NCBI RefSeq assembly: GCF_018320785.1
Contig: NC_054884.1
Location: 24,057,667 to 24,121,666, forward strand
From: Cheilinus undulatus
Taxonomy: Eukaryota > Chordata > Actinopteri > Labriformes > Labridae
Direction of reading: 5' to 3'
Length of the DNA stretch: 64,000 bases
Numbering within the stretch: position 1 is the stretch's first letter; the number at the start of each line of letters is the position of its first letter. Of this stretch, positions 1 to 11,741 are shown in pieces. A program made the translations under genes and the position numbers. A model generated the notes under the pieces. The model was not told the origin of the DNA. It made no database searches and saw nothing but the letters and a program-made list of their open reading frames with translations.

Positions 1-110
1 CCTGGCCCTATGTGAAAAAGTCATTGACCCCTAAATCTGATAACTGGTTAGACTACCCCTTTGTTGAGAACTGGCAATGAGTCTTTTCCACTGAATCTTG
101 GTAAGGGGTA
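1..110. repeat. Fragment of a fish DNA-transposon-like repeat (same family as 15375-16135)
   Basis: The stretch reads CCTGGCCCTATGTGAAAAAG and continues with the spaced phrases 'ATTGACCCCTAAATCTGATAA' and 'GGCAATGAGTC'. The same phrases occur in the same order near 15574-15680, so this is a second, decayed copy of that repeat. It is cut by the window edge. Nothing else is recognisable up to about 430. Confidence 0.5.
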
Positions 111-439
111 GGGGTGCCAACCTTCCCTTAACAAATGAGACGCCACTTGATTGCTGTTCATTGTTGCACATTGCCGAAAACAGTGCGTCATCAGAGGTGA
201 CAGTAAAGCTTCAACCATCTTGCTCATACTATGGCAATGACTCTTTTCACAACTGTAAAGCTGCATTTTGGATTTATTTTGGCTTCCTTTGTTTATTTTC
301 AAAATATATTTGATTATCTGAAACGTGTAAGTGTGACAAATATGAAAATAAGAAATCAGGACCTTTTGACAGCACTGTAAATGATTGGTGACATCTAGTT
401 TCATTGATACATACAATTCTGCATAAAGATGAAATATTC

Positions 440-870
440 TACTCTAATCCCTCCTGCAAGTCCTGGGCCTACCCTGGCATCTCCTCCCAGTTGGATGCGC
501 CTGGAAGACCCCTGGGGAGGCGACCAGGAGGCGTCCTGATCAGATGCCCAAATCCCCTCAACTGGCTCCTTTTGAGGCCAAGGAGCAGGGGCTCTACTTC
601 AAGCTCCCTACACCCTCCTAAAGGAATCTCATTTTGACAGCTTTAACCTTGGGTCTCATTACCCAGAGCTCATGACCACATTCCTCCATTCTACCCTCAC
701 AAGACCCTGAGATACTAGAACTCCTTTACTTGGGGCAAAGACTCACTCCCCACACAGAGGGAGCAATCCATCATTATCCAGCAGAAAACCATGGCCTCAG
801 ACTTGGAGGGGCTGATGCTCATCCTACCACTTTGTATTCAGCTACAAACCCCTCTTGTGCCTGCTGCAAG
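440..870 (-). repeat. Decayed LINE remnant (reverse-transcriptase C-terminal part), antisense
   Basis: The plus strand carries phrases shared with the copy at 34390-34960: 'GAGATACTAGAACTCCTT', 'ACTTGGGGCAAAG' and 'AGCTCATGACCA'. Read on the minus strand, that better copy encodes a 'TYGH'-type segment typical of the C-terminal part of non-LTR retrotransposon polymerases common in fish. This copy is heavily mutated and has no usable frame. The clade was not resolved. Confidence 0.55.
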
Positions 871-1862
871 TTTAAAGATTATAAAGTAAAACCATTTTGG
901 TTTTTTTTGGTTTTTTAAACATTGATGGATAGCCATGCAACTGTTTGGTTTATTAAAATACGGCACCTTAATTTGTCCCAACGAATCAACTCTACATCTC
1001 CCTTTTCCACTGCATCAATACTCAACACCCCGGAGAAAAAAAAAAAAAAAAAACGAGTTAATGATTGATATAGCAGGGAAATAATGAGTACTGTTAATGA
1101 ATACATACATGTGAGGTCTAAACTGTTGCTAATGGAAAATGCTCTTGTATTTATGATATTCGACCCCTGGCTGAGTCCTTGACTATCTTGAATGGCATAT
1201 CATCTGAGATATACATTCAAATGACTACCTTCAAATCTAACCCACTTATAAAGACTATATTTAGACTATATTCCTCCATTAGCCTCATGCTGAAAACGTG
1301 TGCAGCACTTTATTGAAAATCTCAGTCCAATAAAAGCAGTCTAATAGCTACATGTAGGAAGAAAGGTTCAACCTCAACCTATTTATTGCTTTTCTACAAC
1401 ATTCACTTACTGACAATCAAGCCATGTTTTCCTCTTGTAGATGTCATTGACTGTTACCATGGAAACATGGCTCAGGGACATGGGTTGCTAACTTGTTCAG
1501 TTAATTATCTGGTCTTTATTTTTATTCCATCATAAGACTGGTGGAAGAAAAAAGTCAAAGACAATTCCAATGAACAGTGTTTATATTTTCAGCCCCTTCA
1601 CTAAAGAAATCATCTGATTTAGATGTTACTCTAGAGGATTGTAACTCTGGCAAAAAGGGAGTGTTGCATCCATTTTTGAGTTGGGATGGCTATCAAGAAA
1701 TTTATGAATGACTGAATTTTATTGAGATGCATAGATTTACATTTAGCTTTCCATGCCAGACAGCAACATTATTCATAGTAGTTTGTGTTGTACCTTGCCT
1801 GTTCTTCCTCTTTATATTTTCTTGACTCTTCCAGAGATACGCTGCATGTAAAACATTTTCCT

Positions 1863-2637
1863 CCCCATAGATTTTTTTTACCCTTTTATTGATTTTACAA
1901 AAGACACATGGTCAATGTTATTTGGCTTTTTTTTTTACCACAAAACTCCTTAATGTTAAAGAAAAACAGATTTCTACAAAGTAATGTCAACAAATAAGAA
2001 TATGTTGTATGTAAAATAAGTGACTGCATAAAGTGAACAGCCTTTTTCAAGTTCATTTTCTATTGGATTGAGGTCTGGCCTTTGACTCAGCCGCTCCATT
2101 CATCTTGTTGTTGTCTTCAAACCATTTTTGTGTCACTTTTGCTGGGTACTTCAGGCCATTCTCTTGCTGGAAATTACATCTTCTCCCAAGCCCTAGTTCA
2201 ACCTGTAATTCTCTTGCAGACTGAATAAGATTGCCCTCCAGGATTTTTCTTTATTTTGCTGCATTTCTTTTACCCTCTATCTTTACACGCCTTCCAAGGC
2301 TGGCTGCTAAGAGGCATCCCCACAGCATGATGCTGCCACTACTGCTTCACAGTGGGGATGCTGTGTTTGTGGTGATGTGCATTGTTTGGTGTCTGCAAAA
2401 CATAGTGTCTTGTCTGCCAAAAAAGTGAATGAGGAGGGAATTAGTGAATGAAGTCATTCATTTTAAAGGGGGTATGTACTTATGCAGTCACTTATTTTAC
2501 ATTACATTTTTTTTCATTGACATTACTTTGTAGAAATCTGTTTTCACTTTGACATGAAAGAGTTTTTTTCTGTCAAAAAAGCCAAATTATATTGACCATG
2601 ATGAATGAAAGGGTCAAAACTCTCTATAGGCGCTGTA
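1863..2637 (-). mobile_element. Decayed Tc1/mariner-type element with long terminal inverted repeats
   Basis: The two ends are inverted copies of each other: about 1863-2036 against about 2468-2637. Shared pieces include AGTGACTGCATAAAGT against ATGCAGTCACTTATTTTAC, and a 'TATTGACCATG' block close to each tip. The interior, read antisense, includes the phrase CACAGCATGATGCTGCCACT, the reverse complement of the SGSIMLW-type motif of Tc1 transposases. The interior has been shortened and no frame survives. A related copy sits in msh2 intron 14 (44772-46150). Confidence 0.65.
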
Positions 2638-2639
2638 CA

Positions 2640-3610
2640 TAAAGTATATAATCACATTAATTTACCTATTGTCTTGGATAGAAAACAGAGTCCTACCTAA
2701 ATTTAATTGATGAATACTTCACCGCCTCCTTTTTCACTCCCCTCTGTCTCCTCAGGCTCTCTCGCATCATGACACCCCACTTGAGCATCCTTCAATAACA
2801 ACTGATCCCTTTGTTTTTGCTCTTACAGACAACAGAGGAGACATGAGAGATGTGCAATAACATGTTTACCTCTCTATCACACAGTTCTCCAACTGTTAAT
2901 GAGGCATGTATGGGAGGAGTGTGAACACAGAACACTCTGACAAAAAGGAGGGAAGAAACAGGAAAAAGTGAGGTGTGAGTGAGTAGATGAGAGTGTGAGG
3001 AAAATGCTGTCATGTAGGGATTTAATGGAGGAAAACTGAAACAGTATTGCCCCTTTAAACTTCTCAGAAGAACAAGTTAGGAACACATGAAAGCTGTTGA
3101 ACTGTAAACTTGTTACATACTTGACAAAGTGACAGAGTTATTGAAAAAACAGACCAAAACATTTATGTTTTATGTGAAATTTATATGATGATTTACAGAT
3201 GATGCACTGTACTTGATACTAGAAAATGATGTAAGTGGTCCAAAGTAAAACACATTCTGTTTATTCATGTGTTGAATCTCAAATTGGCATATTGGTAGAT
3301 GTGGTCCATGCAGTTGTCAAATTACTTTCATAAACCTCCCCTTGATGAAATTAAAGTTAGTAAAATAACAATGTACTGTAAGTTAAGATACACCAGGTGA
3401 CTGGGTATGCTTAAATGGCTGATTGATGGGTGAAAAGGCAGCCAATCATTTTAAGGTTTTTGGGGAGGCCAACCAGATTTCAGGGGGTCCTGGGTACCAC
3501 TGGCTCCACCCCTAGAAAACTATCGGTAATGCTTTTTTTGTTGTTGTTGTCATAATCCATCAGGGTGATCGAAAACAAGATGTTGTTATTTTAGTGACCG
3601 ATATGTTTAC
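2640..3610. other. Intergenic stretch with nothing recognised
   Basis: AT-rich sequence with only short chance frames. No repeat boundary, RNA gene or exon with splice sites was found by reading. Confidence 0.4.
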
Positions 3611-3628
3611 CATTTACTGTGTTGTCCT

Positions 3629-3810
3629 GGGGAGTGCAGATGGTCGAGTGGTTTAGGGCGCTACCCATGTACGCGGGCAGCCCGGGTTCGGGTCTGGCCT
3701 GTGGCCCTTTACCTCATGTCTCTTCCCTGTTTCCCAGTCTATCCACTGTCCTTCCTCTGTCAAATAAAGGCATGAAAAGGCCCAAAAATAAATCTAAAAA
3801 ATAAAATAAA
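3629..3810 (+). repeat. tRNA-derived SINE, plus orientation
   Basis: The head resembles a tRNA gene with an internal polymerase III promoter: box A-like TGGTCGAGTGG at 3641-3651 and box B-like GGTTCGGGTCT at 3685-3695. A unique body containing CCTCATGTCTCTTCCCTG follows, then an A-rich tail (AATAAA/AAAATA repeats). The same family lies in reverse at 11074-11232 in pigf intron 1. It is a SINE and not a functional tRNA gene, because the tRNA-like part does not fold into a full cloverleaf and the body and tail follow directly. Confidence 0.75.
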
Positions 3811-4099
3811 TACTGTGCTGTCCTAATTTAGTCACAAAAAACAGCATTACATTTGACTTGTCAAAATGTTTGTTTACAGAATTAGCTTCTTAGCATCACT
3901 TTCTGCTGGAACGAAGTACAATACAGTAATGAACAAGGTTCATGTTCTAATGCGGGCCATATTTAATTCTGTTTTCAGAATTTGCTACAGGCCAACCAAA
4001 ACTGGACTGATGGTTACCCCTGACTTAAATGCGGTACTCCTTCACAGTGTTAGCATTGTCTAGTGCTTAGTCCTTAGTGCCATGTTTTTGGGCATCTAA

Positions 4100-4567
4100 G
4101 GCCCCATCCACATGGAGACTAAAACGATATATTGCCATTTCGTTTTGAAAACGTTTTCCGTAAAGACAGTCTTGTTTCAGGAAATAGCCGCGTAAGCATG
4201 GAACCACTGAAATTGATTGAAAACGCTGTAGTGCATTTGCCAAGTCTGTACATGGCGCTGTATTGCTGCCATACATTTTGCTGTAAAAACCACAACAAGC
4301 TCAGTAGCTTCTGCAGCATGAGCACAGTCCTGTAATCCACCATTGTTGTTTTGGCGGGACCCTCGCATGCATCTTAGGAGAGCTATGCTAAGTGTAATTG
4401 TTTCAAGAAAGATTTGGTAGTTGTTTACAGAATTGTGCACTCTGGGACCCTTTTTCAAAAAGTATCTTTTACAGTCACGCAAAACGCCTTTTCCGAGTGG
4501 ATGAAAGGCCGATATGACAAAAAACTTTTGCGTATACTCCTGAATTCGTCTGCATGTGGACAGGGCC
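4100..4567. mobile_element. Harbinger-like MITE with TAA target duplication
   Basis: The ends are near-matching inverted repeats: GGCCCCATCCACATGGAGAC at the left and, reversed, GGCCCTGTCCACATGCAGAC at the right. A TAA trinucleotide flanks each end (4097-4099 and 4568-4570). A 3-bp TWA duplication together with GGCC-starting termini is typical of the PIF/Harbinger superfamily. At 468 bp with no transposase frame it is non-autonomous. The open frames inside it on either strand are chance. Confidence 0.65.
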
Positions 4568-4570
4568 TAA

Positions 4571-6680
4571 GATACCAAACCTGCTCTGTGACTCACTTTA
4601 TATCATTCACCCATTTACTCCTGAGAAAAATGTCCTCCCTGTTAGCTTATAACATGTTCACTGGCTGACTTTGTTGAATGGTGCTGAGATGTTCATGGTC
4701 TCAGCATTAATCAAAACTTCCTGGCTTCAAAGGTTGCCTGCTGCAGAGTTATTACAAGCAGTGGGACTTAACATTTAATTTTCAGGTTGTAATATCAAGA
4801 AGGATCTAAAGAGGCCAGAAATTTTGATAGAAAAGTGGTACGGCTAAGTTTTCTGTTCCCTGCAGCATTAGTCTCTATGCGTTTCACGACCATTTGATTC
4901 AATGCTATATTGATTTAGGCTTGTTTAATTTTAGATGATCCACAAGAGATAGCAGAGGATGCATCTTAATTCCAATCCTCTTTGGGTTTTTTTCTCTCCT
5001 GAGTGAAACAATGCAAAAACATAACAGCTCTGCAAACACAACAACCAGTTTGTCTAGGGAGAAAGGAGGGGGGAAAAAAGGCTTGGAAGTGAGTGGAGGG
5101 TAGGGAGTGACAAATTACCTCTCCACACAATACCCTGCCACAATAGCAGAGCCCGAGAACAAATAATGAATAAATAAAGTTCTCTGAGATTGAATGAGGG
5201 GGGCAATTTGTGAAGCAGCAGCTAGCTTTGTGTGTGCGTGAGCGAAAGGCCTTCTGCTTGTCTTGCAAATGAAACGACTACAAACCCAATTGAGCACATG
5301 AACAGAGCAAATCCATCGCCATCTCAGGTCACAAAGTACATCAGTTACACATAAAAGAAAGGGACAAGAACAGACATTGGACAGGACATGCCCAGTGTGG
5401 TAGAATTTATGAATCATCTTTCCTAAAAATATAAATTAATTCACACGGCAAGGGAGCTGGAGGTGAGATCTTTTCCTCTCCCAGGGCTGTAATTCGCCAC
5501 TTTCTTTGCTCTCCACAGGAGATGTGGAAGTGGAAAGAGAAAAAATGCATGGACAACAATGGTAATAGAGGTAGCAGCATGAGGTCATACTGAATTTCAT
5601 CAGAGAAGAGAGGGAGGCAGGGATTGAAGCGTGAAAAAAGAAGTGATGATTGGTGTTAAAAGTGTATGTCAGCTACTTAAGAGGCTGAAATCCTCTGTCC
5701 TCCTTTATGGGCACTGAAAATGTGTTTTTTTCCTTTTTTTCTTCTTTTCCTCAAGGCTATTTTCCGCAGCTTTCCCTGGCAACAATCTGGAGTAAGAGTT
5801 CAGACACAGGGCAGATGGACAGCTTTGCTTCAAGCTCAAACCGTCCACCTTAAATCTCATCCTAAAATGTGCCTTAAACTGCTTTTACTTTTTCACATTA
5901 TTACTCAACTTGCATGGTGTTAAAGTGTCTAGACTGTTCTGAAAAACATTCATCATTCACCATTCTTTTTGACACTGCAATGCAGAAAATTTAAGTTTCA
6001 TTGTATTTACTGGCTCCAAGGGGGGAACAAGGAACGTGGGCGGCTTGAAAGGAGGAAAATTAATGCCCCTAAAATGAAAGAGGATCAATATGGTCGCCTG
6101 AGGATGTAAAAAGGTGGAATGAGAATGAGAGCGGGAGGGAGGAGGGAGTTGAAATAGAGTTGGAGCAAGATTAATGGGGGTTTAAAAAGGAACAGTATTC
6201 ATCAGTAGTCAGCTTCAGGTGCAGAACGGAGCTGGTGTGTGTAATGGAAGTTCACTTTGAGCAAGTTTTACACTTTGTCTTTAACTTTTCAGTCGACTCT
6301 TTCAATAAATGACTGCCCAACCATAATGCTGATTAGTTTTTATTAGTTTGCAAATGAGAGGGAGACTTGAGTTCTAGTCTTCATTTATAGCCTGTGTGCC
6401 GTCACACATACATACTCTCTCTCACTGCCTCTCACACACAGTACGAGGTGATACAACAGCACCACCAACAGGTTTGAGCACTCCCAGATTCAGTCATTCA
6501 GAATCAAATCAGTGAGACTGGCCAAATGTAACAAACAGACCAGACTGACTTTATTTGGAAATCTTTGGTGCTTTACTAAGTTTGTTGTAGGTACATTAGA
6601 TTCCTCCATCCTTTAGTCCTTCAGTAAGGAATTTTTAAAATCTCCCAAAAGCCTGATATAGGGAAATTTTCTCACAATAG
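4571..6680. other. Intergenic stretch with nothing recognised
   Basis: Unique-looking sequence. No exon with plausible splice sites, RNA gene or repeat family could be supported here. Only an alignment against other fish could show conserved noncoding blocks. Confidence 0.35.
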
Positions 6681-6689
6681 TATATCAGA

Positions 6690-7830
6690 ACCACGGAGTC
6701 ACTGGGAATTACCCAAATATCCTCAGGAATTTCCTGAAAATTCTGAATACTATAAAACTGTTATGGAATGTAGGAAACAGTTTGGGGGTGAGAATATCGA
6801 AATTTTCCATGAAATTTGCAGATAATTCTGCCAGAGATCTCACTGGTAATTTCAGGGCAGCTCCAACAAATTTTTCAAGACATTTTCCCAGATATATCCA
6901 GGAATTCTCCAGAAAATTACAGTTAGTATAAAACTGTTGTTGGATTATTGTGAACAAATTTTGGGGGAATTTGCTGAAACTTTCCTTGAAATTTGCTGAA
7001 AACGTCTGGGTTGAGAGTTTCAAGAAATGTCCCTGGAAATCAATTTTCCTGAAAATAACAGAAAATTCCCAAGACATCAAAATACTTTTTTAGTCAGAAA
7101 CTTTTCTGAAAAAAAGAGATTTTTCCCCAGTGTTTTTTTAATTTATTGATGAAATTTTTAAGGAATTCTCCTGGTGATTTCAAAATTTCAAGGATGGTTC
7201 CAAGGATTCTTTTAATAAAACTTCCAAGAAGATTTAAAACATTTCCAGAAATGTACATTTAATATTAAAATGTTGTGGAGAATCTTGTGGAACAATATTT
7301 CAAATTTTCCTTGAAATTTGCTGAAAATGTTTGGGAGTTTTTGAAAAGAAATTAAATCAAGAAATTCTCAACCACATTCACTGAGAAACTTCTCATAATT
7401 CAAAATTCTTCCAGGAAAATTTGCCAAATTTTGAATTATGAGAAGTTTCTCAGTGAATGTGGTTGAGAATTTCTTGGTATGTTGATGTAAATTCAGAGAA
7501 ATTTCCCAGAATTTTTAGGAAATTCTTCTCACATCTTTTCGGGATGCTGTCCTATTTTTTTCAGGCTTCTCACCCCCAACCTTCCATGATTTCTTCTGTA
7601 AATCTAAGAGGAAATTTCAGATTTTTGGGGGAATTTTCCCATGGATTTTCATTATTTTTCCACAGACAATTTTAGAAATGATCCTGATACTAATTTTAAT
7701 GTATTGATGGAATTTTTCAGGATATTTTTGATGAAAAATCTCCTCAAATGGAGCACCTTTTGCAGATATTTTTTAAGACCTCCAGAACTTTCCTCCATTT
7801 TTCCCACTGAGTAATAGAAAACCATGCCAT
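6690..7830. repeat. Degenerate tandem tract built on GAAATTTTCC-like words, about 176-bp periodicity
   Basis: Words such as TTTCCTTGAAATTTGCTGAA and TATAAAACTGTT recur. TATAAAACTG starts at 6751 and 6927, with a decayed third copy (TATTAAAATG) near 7263. GAAATTTG starts at 6811, 6988 and 7313. The spacings of 176-177 bp, and about twice 165 bp for the third, suggest a decayed satellite-like array of roughly 170-180 bp monomers. The 123-aa minus frame and 72-aa plus frame inside are rich in Phe/Lys/Asn because of base composition and are not genes. Confidence 0.55.
7358..7476. repeat. Perfect 50-bp inverted repeat with 19-bp spacer
   Basis: The left arm 7358-7407 starts CAAGAAATTCTCAACCACAT. 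The right arm 7427-7476 is its exact reverse complement over all 50 positions, and the spacer is 7408-7426. Pairing stops at once on both outer sides. The arms are made of the same kind of sequence as the surrounding degenerate array, yet they are identical to each other, so the inverted copy is much younger than the array. Confidence 0.9.
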
Positions 7831-8073
7831 TGTTGGTGTATTATATCTAGAGTTTTCCTTTTGAATTAATTTTTTGATTCCATGTGAGCCTTTCTGTACT
7901 AGAGCTGCTCCAATCTCATGTTTTCAGGTCAGATTTTCTCTATACATTCCTGCATCTGCAGTAACAGTATTTCTAAGGTTGATGAGGTGTTCACATCCTC
8001 TAGCTCTGCCCCTTCAAGTAAGATTCAAATGAATGATTTCCAAAAAAAATGAAAACAAAGAAAGAAGTTATGA

Positions 8074-8153
8074 TTTATTCATGTCAAAAGTCTTCAGGAA
8101 CATGTTAAGCCTTTATGTGTACAAAATAATAATGTTCAAAGAGTGAATTTTAT
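8074..8153 (-). terminator. pigf: Candidate poly(A) signals for pigf
   Basis: Two AATAAA hexamers on the minus strand lie downstream of the pigf stop, as TTTATT at 8148-8153 and 8074-8079 on the plus strand, about 150 and 220 bp past the stop codon. Which one is used cannot be told from sequence. Confidence 0.5.
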
Positions 8154-8298
8154 TTTAAAAAATCACCTTTCCTAAAGGTAGCAAATAGTGAGAGTCTCAA
8201 ATAAATAATCATTACAAGGTCAAAGGAAAGCAGCAGATTTAGAGAAAATATTCTCATGGTCACACTCACACATACAGTAAGTATAGTATATCTGCCTA

Positions 8299-11200
8299 TC
8301 ACTTGCTTTTGTACGTGAGCTGTTTGCGATGATAGTGGATCCATGCAGGCGCAGCAACAAGCCCAGTCAGGAAACCAATCATAGCACCCAGGCTGCACGA
8401 CACAGGCCAAACCTGCAAGGACAGAGAAATGAGTGATTGCTCTCAAGTTCACAGTGTCCAGAAACACCCTGACATAGCACTGACAGAACAAGATGATCTT
8501 GACATATCATAGGTCTTATTCCCTTTTTGTCCAAACCAGGATCAGCGTATGATGTTAGGTTAATTTACACAAGTTACATAGGAAAAAAAACATTTAGAGT
8601 TATTTTCCTATTACTTCTGTTGACTTCTGTTAGGCATCTCTCCTGCAGCCTTTTTAAATAGAACCGGTTTGCAAATAAAATGTGGTCTTTTTTATTTAAA
8701 AAATCCAAGGCAGTCATAAGCCACATCCATGTCTGGGACCACAGATAGCCTCTATGTAATTTAAAGACATTTAAACTGTAACTTGGAAAAAAAAGGAGAT
8801 TTTTTTTTCTGTCATGTGAACGATAAACCCTTCTGTAGAAAGTTCTGTTACTGTAGAACAAAAAGTTGCAGAAACTCCCTATCTGATACATCAGCCCACT
8901 TTGTTAACAACGGGTTTCAAAAGGTTGGCTCTTCCATCGCATATTGTGTGATTACAGAGTTTTATGGAATTAATACATTTTCTTTTGTTTTTAGTTTTAT
9001 ATCTATTACAGAATAAACCCAAACTCTGCATAAAAATGACTTTCCAACAGATAATGAAGGGCTTTTCAGAGTGCACTGACCTGCCATGGCCTGTCCCAGT
9101 CCAGAGGTATAGGGAATGCTCCCACCCAGGCTCCGACCAGCGTGCAGGCCACAGTGATCTGTAGACATGTGTCCCAAACAGACATTGCTCTGTGGAGAGT
9201 GGAACAGAAAAAAAAAACAGGTAGCATTAAAATTAGAGACATTTGATAGAGCATAAAATACAAACAGGAGGAAAAGGAGCAGCAAAATAAGGAGAGAGAA
9301 GATTAGGATTACCCATGTCGACTGAACACTCGTATCCAGGCCTGGACGTTGGGGCCGAGGACACAGAGACACCTCATCGTGGTCAAAGAGGATAAGAGCA
9401 CAGCAAGAGAGAATGTCTCCAAGGCTGATCTGTAATACAAACCAGAAATTTTAGGCTCGTTTTTTTATCATAGGGATCATAACACTTTTTAAAAGAAAGG
9501 ACCAACGTGGATATAATCCTGCAGATTAAAGGTTAATTTCAGGGAGTAAATAAATAGCAAACATTACATTGTGTAAATATATGGTTTAATTCTAATTTGG
9601 TCACTTGTTTTTAAACTCATTTGGTTGTAGGTATTACACCTGAAAATGCATCAATATTGTTGTACTAAAGGTTTAATTCAAGATGGACTGAGAGACAGTT
9701 GCCTAGGAGTGAAGCCAAAATAGTTAGAGCTCACACTGCTGATTGCTCGCAGCATGAGTCATATAAGTCCCGCCTCTTCCATTTTAACACATGGTCTTAT
9801 CATAAAGTAAAAATATGTGTCAGATAAACCTTCGTCAAACCTGGATTTTCTCAAGATAGATAGTTATTATTGATCTTATGTATGTCCAAGTTTTCTGTTT
9901 TTCAGAGTAGTTGTATTTTAATTTGTTATATGATGCATGTCTTGGCTCCAGAGTGCATCATCAGTGCTCTATATCAGCGACTGTCATAAGGGTATTTCGG
10001 CTTCAGCGTCTACAACAGAAGGAGACCTACACACTCTGTCCATATTCATACACAGTCAACACTGCAAATCAACAGCAAGCAAAAAGTCCTCCTAAACAGT
10101 CCACTACATTTTTTCCTCTCAACTGATATCTCTCTAAACATACAGGTAGTTTTTGAGCATTAGTCTCTACTCACTCAATCAGTGGAGCTCCGTAGAGAAC
10201 CACCACAGTGTGGAAAAAGAGGCACGACAGGAAGAAGTACACACAGGCACGAACCAACCTCGATAGCTGCAGAAAGAATGGAGATAGAAAGAGCTGAGTA
10301 CATAAATCATGTACAGCTTCATGTTCAGGCTCAAAGGTTTTTTTTTCTTTGTTGTCTTTTATGGGTAAATTGTTTTTGTTTGTGTTTTTTAAATCTTTCT
10401 ATTTGGTAAACTGTATATTATGAGTGTCTGTGTTAGGACTTTATTTACTTTAGTTCTCAATGTGTCACTAGTACTTGGACAAATAAACTGTTAAATTTAA
10501 CTCATAATGCTACTTTTTACTTTTTTTTTTTACTCAAAATCTTATCATTCTAAGACATGATATATACCGTGATGTCCCTGTGGGGAAATCTGTCTTGAAT
10601 ATTGTCCTGCAGTCACAAAAAACCACAACCTAGGCCGGAGAAGGGAGGGAGGGCGTCCAGAGTCAAGCTTGACTCATGCTGACACATGTGTGTTGCTTGG
10701 TACCCAAGTGACTTTTGATCCTTGGTTAATAAGTTTAGAGACCACCAGCACTTTTCAGGCCCCTGGGCCACCTACAGCAAGACCAGGGGCTAATGTCAAC
10801 CCTACTACTCGCTTGGACAGTACCCAAGGCCATGCTTACTCACTACATCCACCCCTTAGTTTCGTCCTAAAGGTGTAGACCTTATTATTTTTTTAACAGC
10901 TAATATGCAAGGACATCCAGGGCATGACCAGGTTTGTGTCAATTTTTCTTCCTGTACACTAGCGCCCTTTGGCAGCTTACACGCCACATCTACACCTTGC
11001 TTCAGCCTGATCATGCCTCATCTGCACAGTGCCGTGTATAAACACCTGTTTTTAAAAACATATGCTTGAGCTTTTATACCTTTATCTAGAGAGGAGGACA
11101 ATGGATAGAGATGGAAACAGGAATGAAAGAGTGGGGAACAGATATCCAGGAAAGGAGTCACAGGCCAGATTTGAACCCAGGCTGCCCAATTACAAGGGGT

Positions 11201-11741
11201 GCAACCCAACCACTAGGCCATGTGCGCCCCATAAACACCCTTTAACAGCAGGATAACATTACCTGCTCTTCAAAAATTCAATGGGCATGGGTACAAGTAA
11301 AAGTTCAGCCTGGTCTACAGGACCCTGAATCTTCTTCATGATTAAATATTCCCATACATAACCTGAACATATATTATGTTTAAGTATAATAAAATATGTA
11401 TATGGCATCATTTTCCTGTACCTTCGTTTGAAATCTATTTCACATTATTCTGACAGTTTGAATTATCATTAAAACAAATTCTCTCTCCACAAGCAGTGGT
11501 CAATGAATGGCACCTTGTATCCCACTGTGTGCTTCTTCGTTGGCGGTGTAATGCCAAGCAGCCAGAAGACGGCGACACTGACCGCGATAACCGCACCAGA
11601 CACCGAGTAGATCCACAGCAGGTGAGTCCCGTACACCGAGAAGCCCGGCACGAGCACCGCAGGTAGGACGGTCGCCATGAACACCGACGCTGCGATGATG
11701 CAGTGAGTGGACGCCATGGCTCTGATTTCATGGTCCCACAT
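8299..11741 (-). CDS. pigf: GPI-anchor biosynthesis protein PIG-F
   Basis: PIG-F is an ER membrane protein that stabilises PIGO and PIGG, the enzymes that add ethanolamine phosphate to GPI anchors. Five coding exons on the minus strand join in frame with GT-AG borders: 11741-11514, 10266-10175, 9429-9313, 9189-9081 and 8412-8299. They give 219 aa, the same length as human PIGF. The protein is hydrophobic throughout. The family signature PIPLDWDRPWQ is at residues 172-182, preceded by WDTCLQIT and VGAWVGA, and the C-terminus YHRKQLTYKSK resembles the human YWNRKQLTYKNN. The start was chosen because it reproduces the human length and N-terminal layout. A TTGTTGTAG just upstream of the start could be the acceptor of a 5' UTR intron. 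The gene is divergent from cript, as in mammals. Confidence 0.95.
10610..10940. other. Unassigned GC-richer block in pigf intron 1
   Basis: This block is more GC-rich than the rest of the intron and has short inverted phrases such as CAGGCCCCTGGGCC. It could be a decayed transposon piece. No family, terminal repeat or exon could be supported. Confidence 0.25.
11074..11232 (-). repeat. tRNA-derived SINE, minus orientation, in pigf intron 1
   Basis: Reverse-complemented, the block starts GGGGCGCACATGGCCTAGTG (box A-like), continues with GGTTCAAATCT (box B-like) and TGGCCTGTGACTCC, and ends with AAAGGTATAAAA. It is the same family as the SINE at 3629-3810. It lies in the same orientation as pigf transcription. 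Confidence 0.7.

Noticed and set aside
3629-3700. Possible tRNA gene
   Set aside because: It has box A and box B, but it is followed by a SINE body and A-rich tail, shared with a second copy at 11 kb.
6709-7080. 123-aa minus-strand frame
   Set aside because: Phe/Lys/Asn-rich translation of a degenerate tandem repeat; open by composition only.
8962-9372. 136-aa minus-strand frame in pigf
   Set aside because: It reads through pigf exons 3 and 4 and the intron between them; the spliced exons match PIG-F and the intron has proper GT-AG ends.
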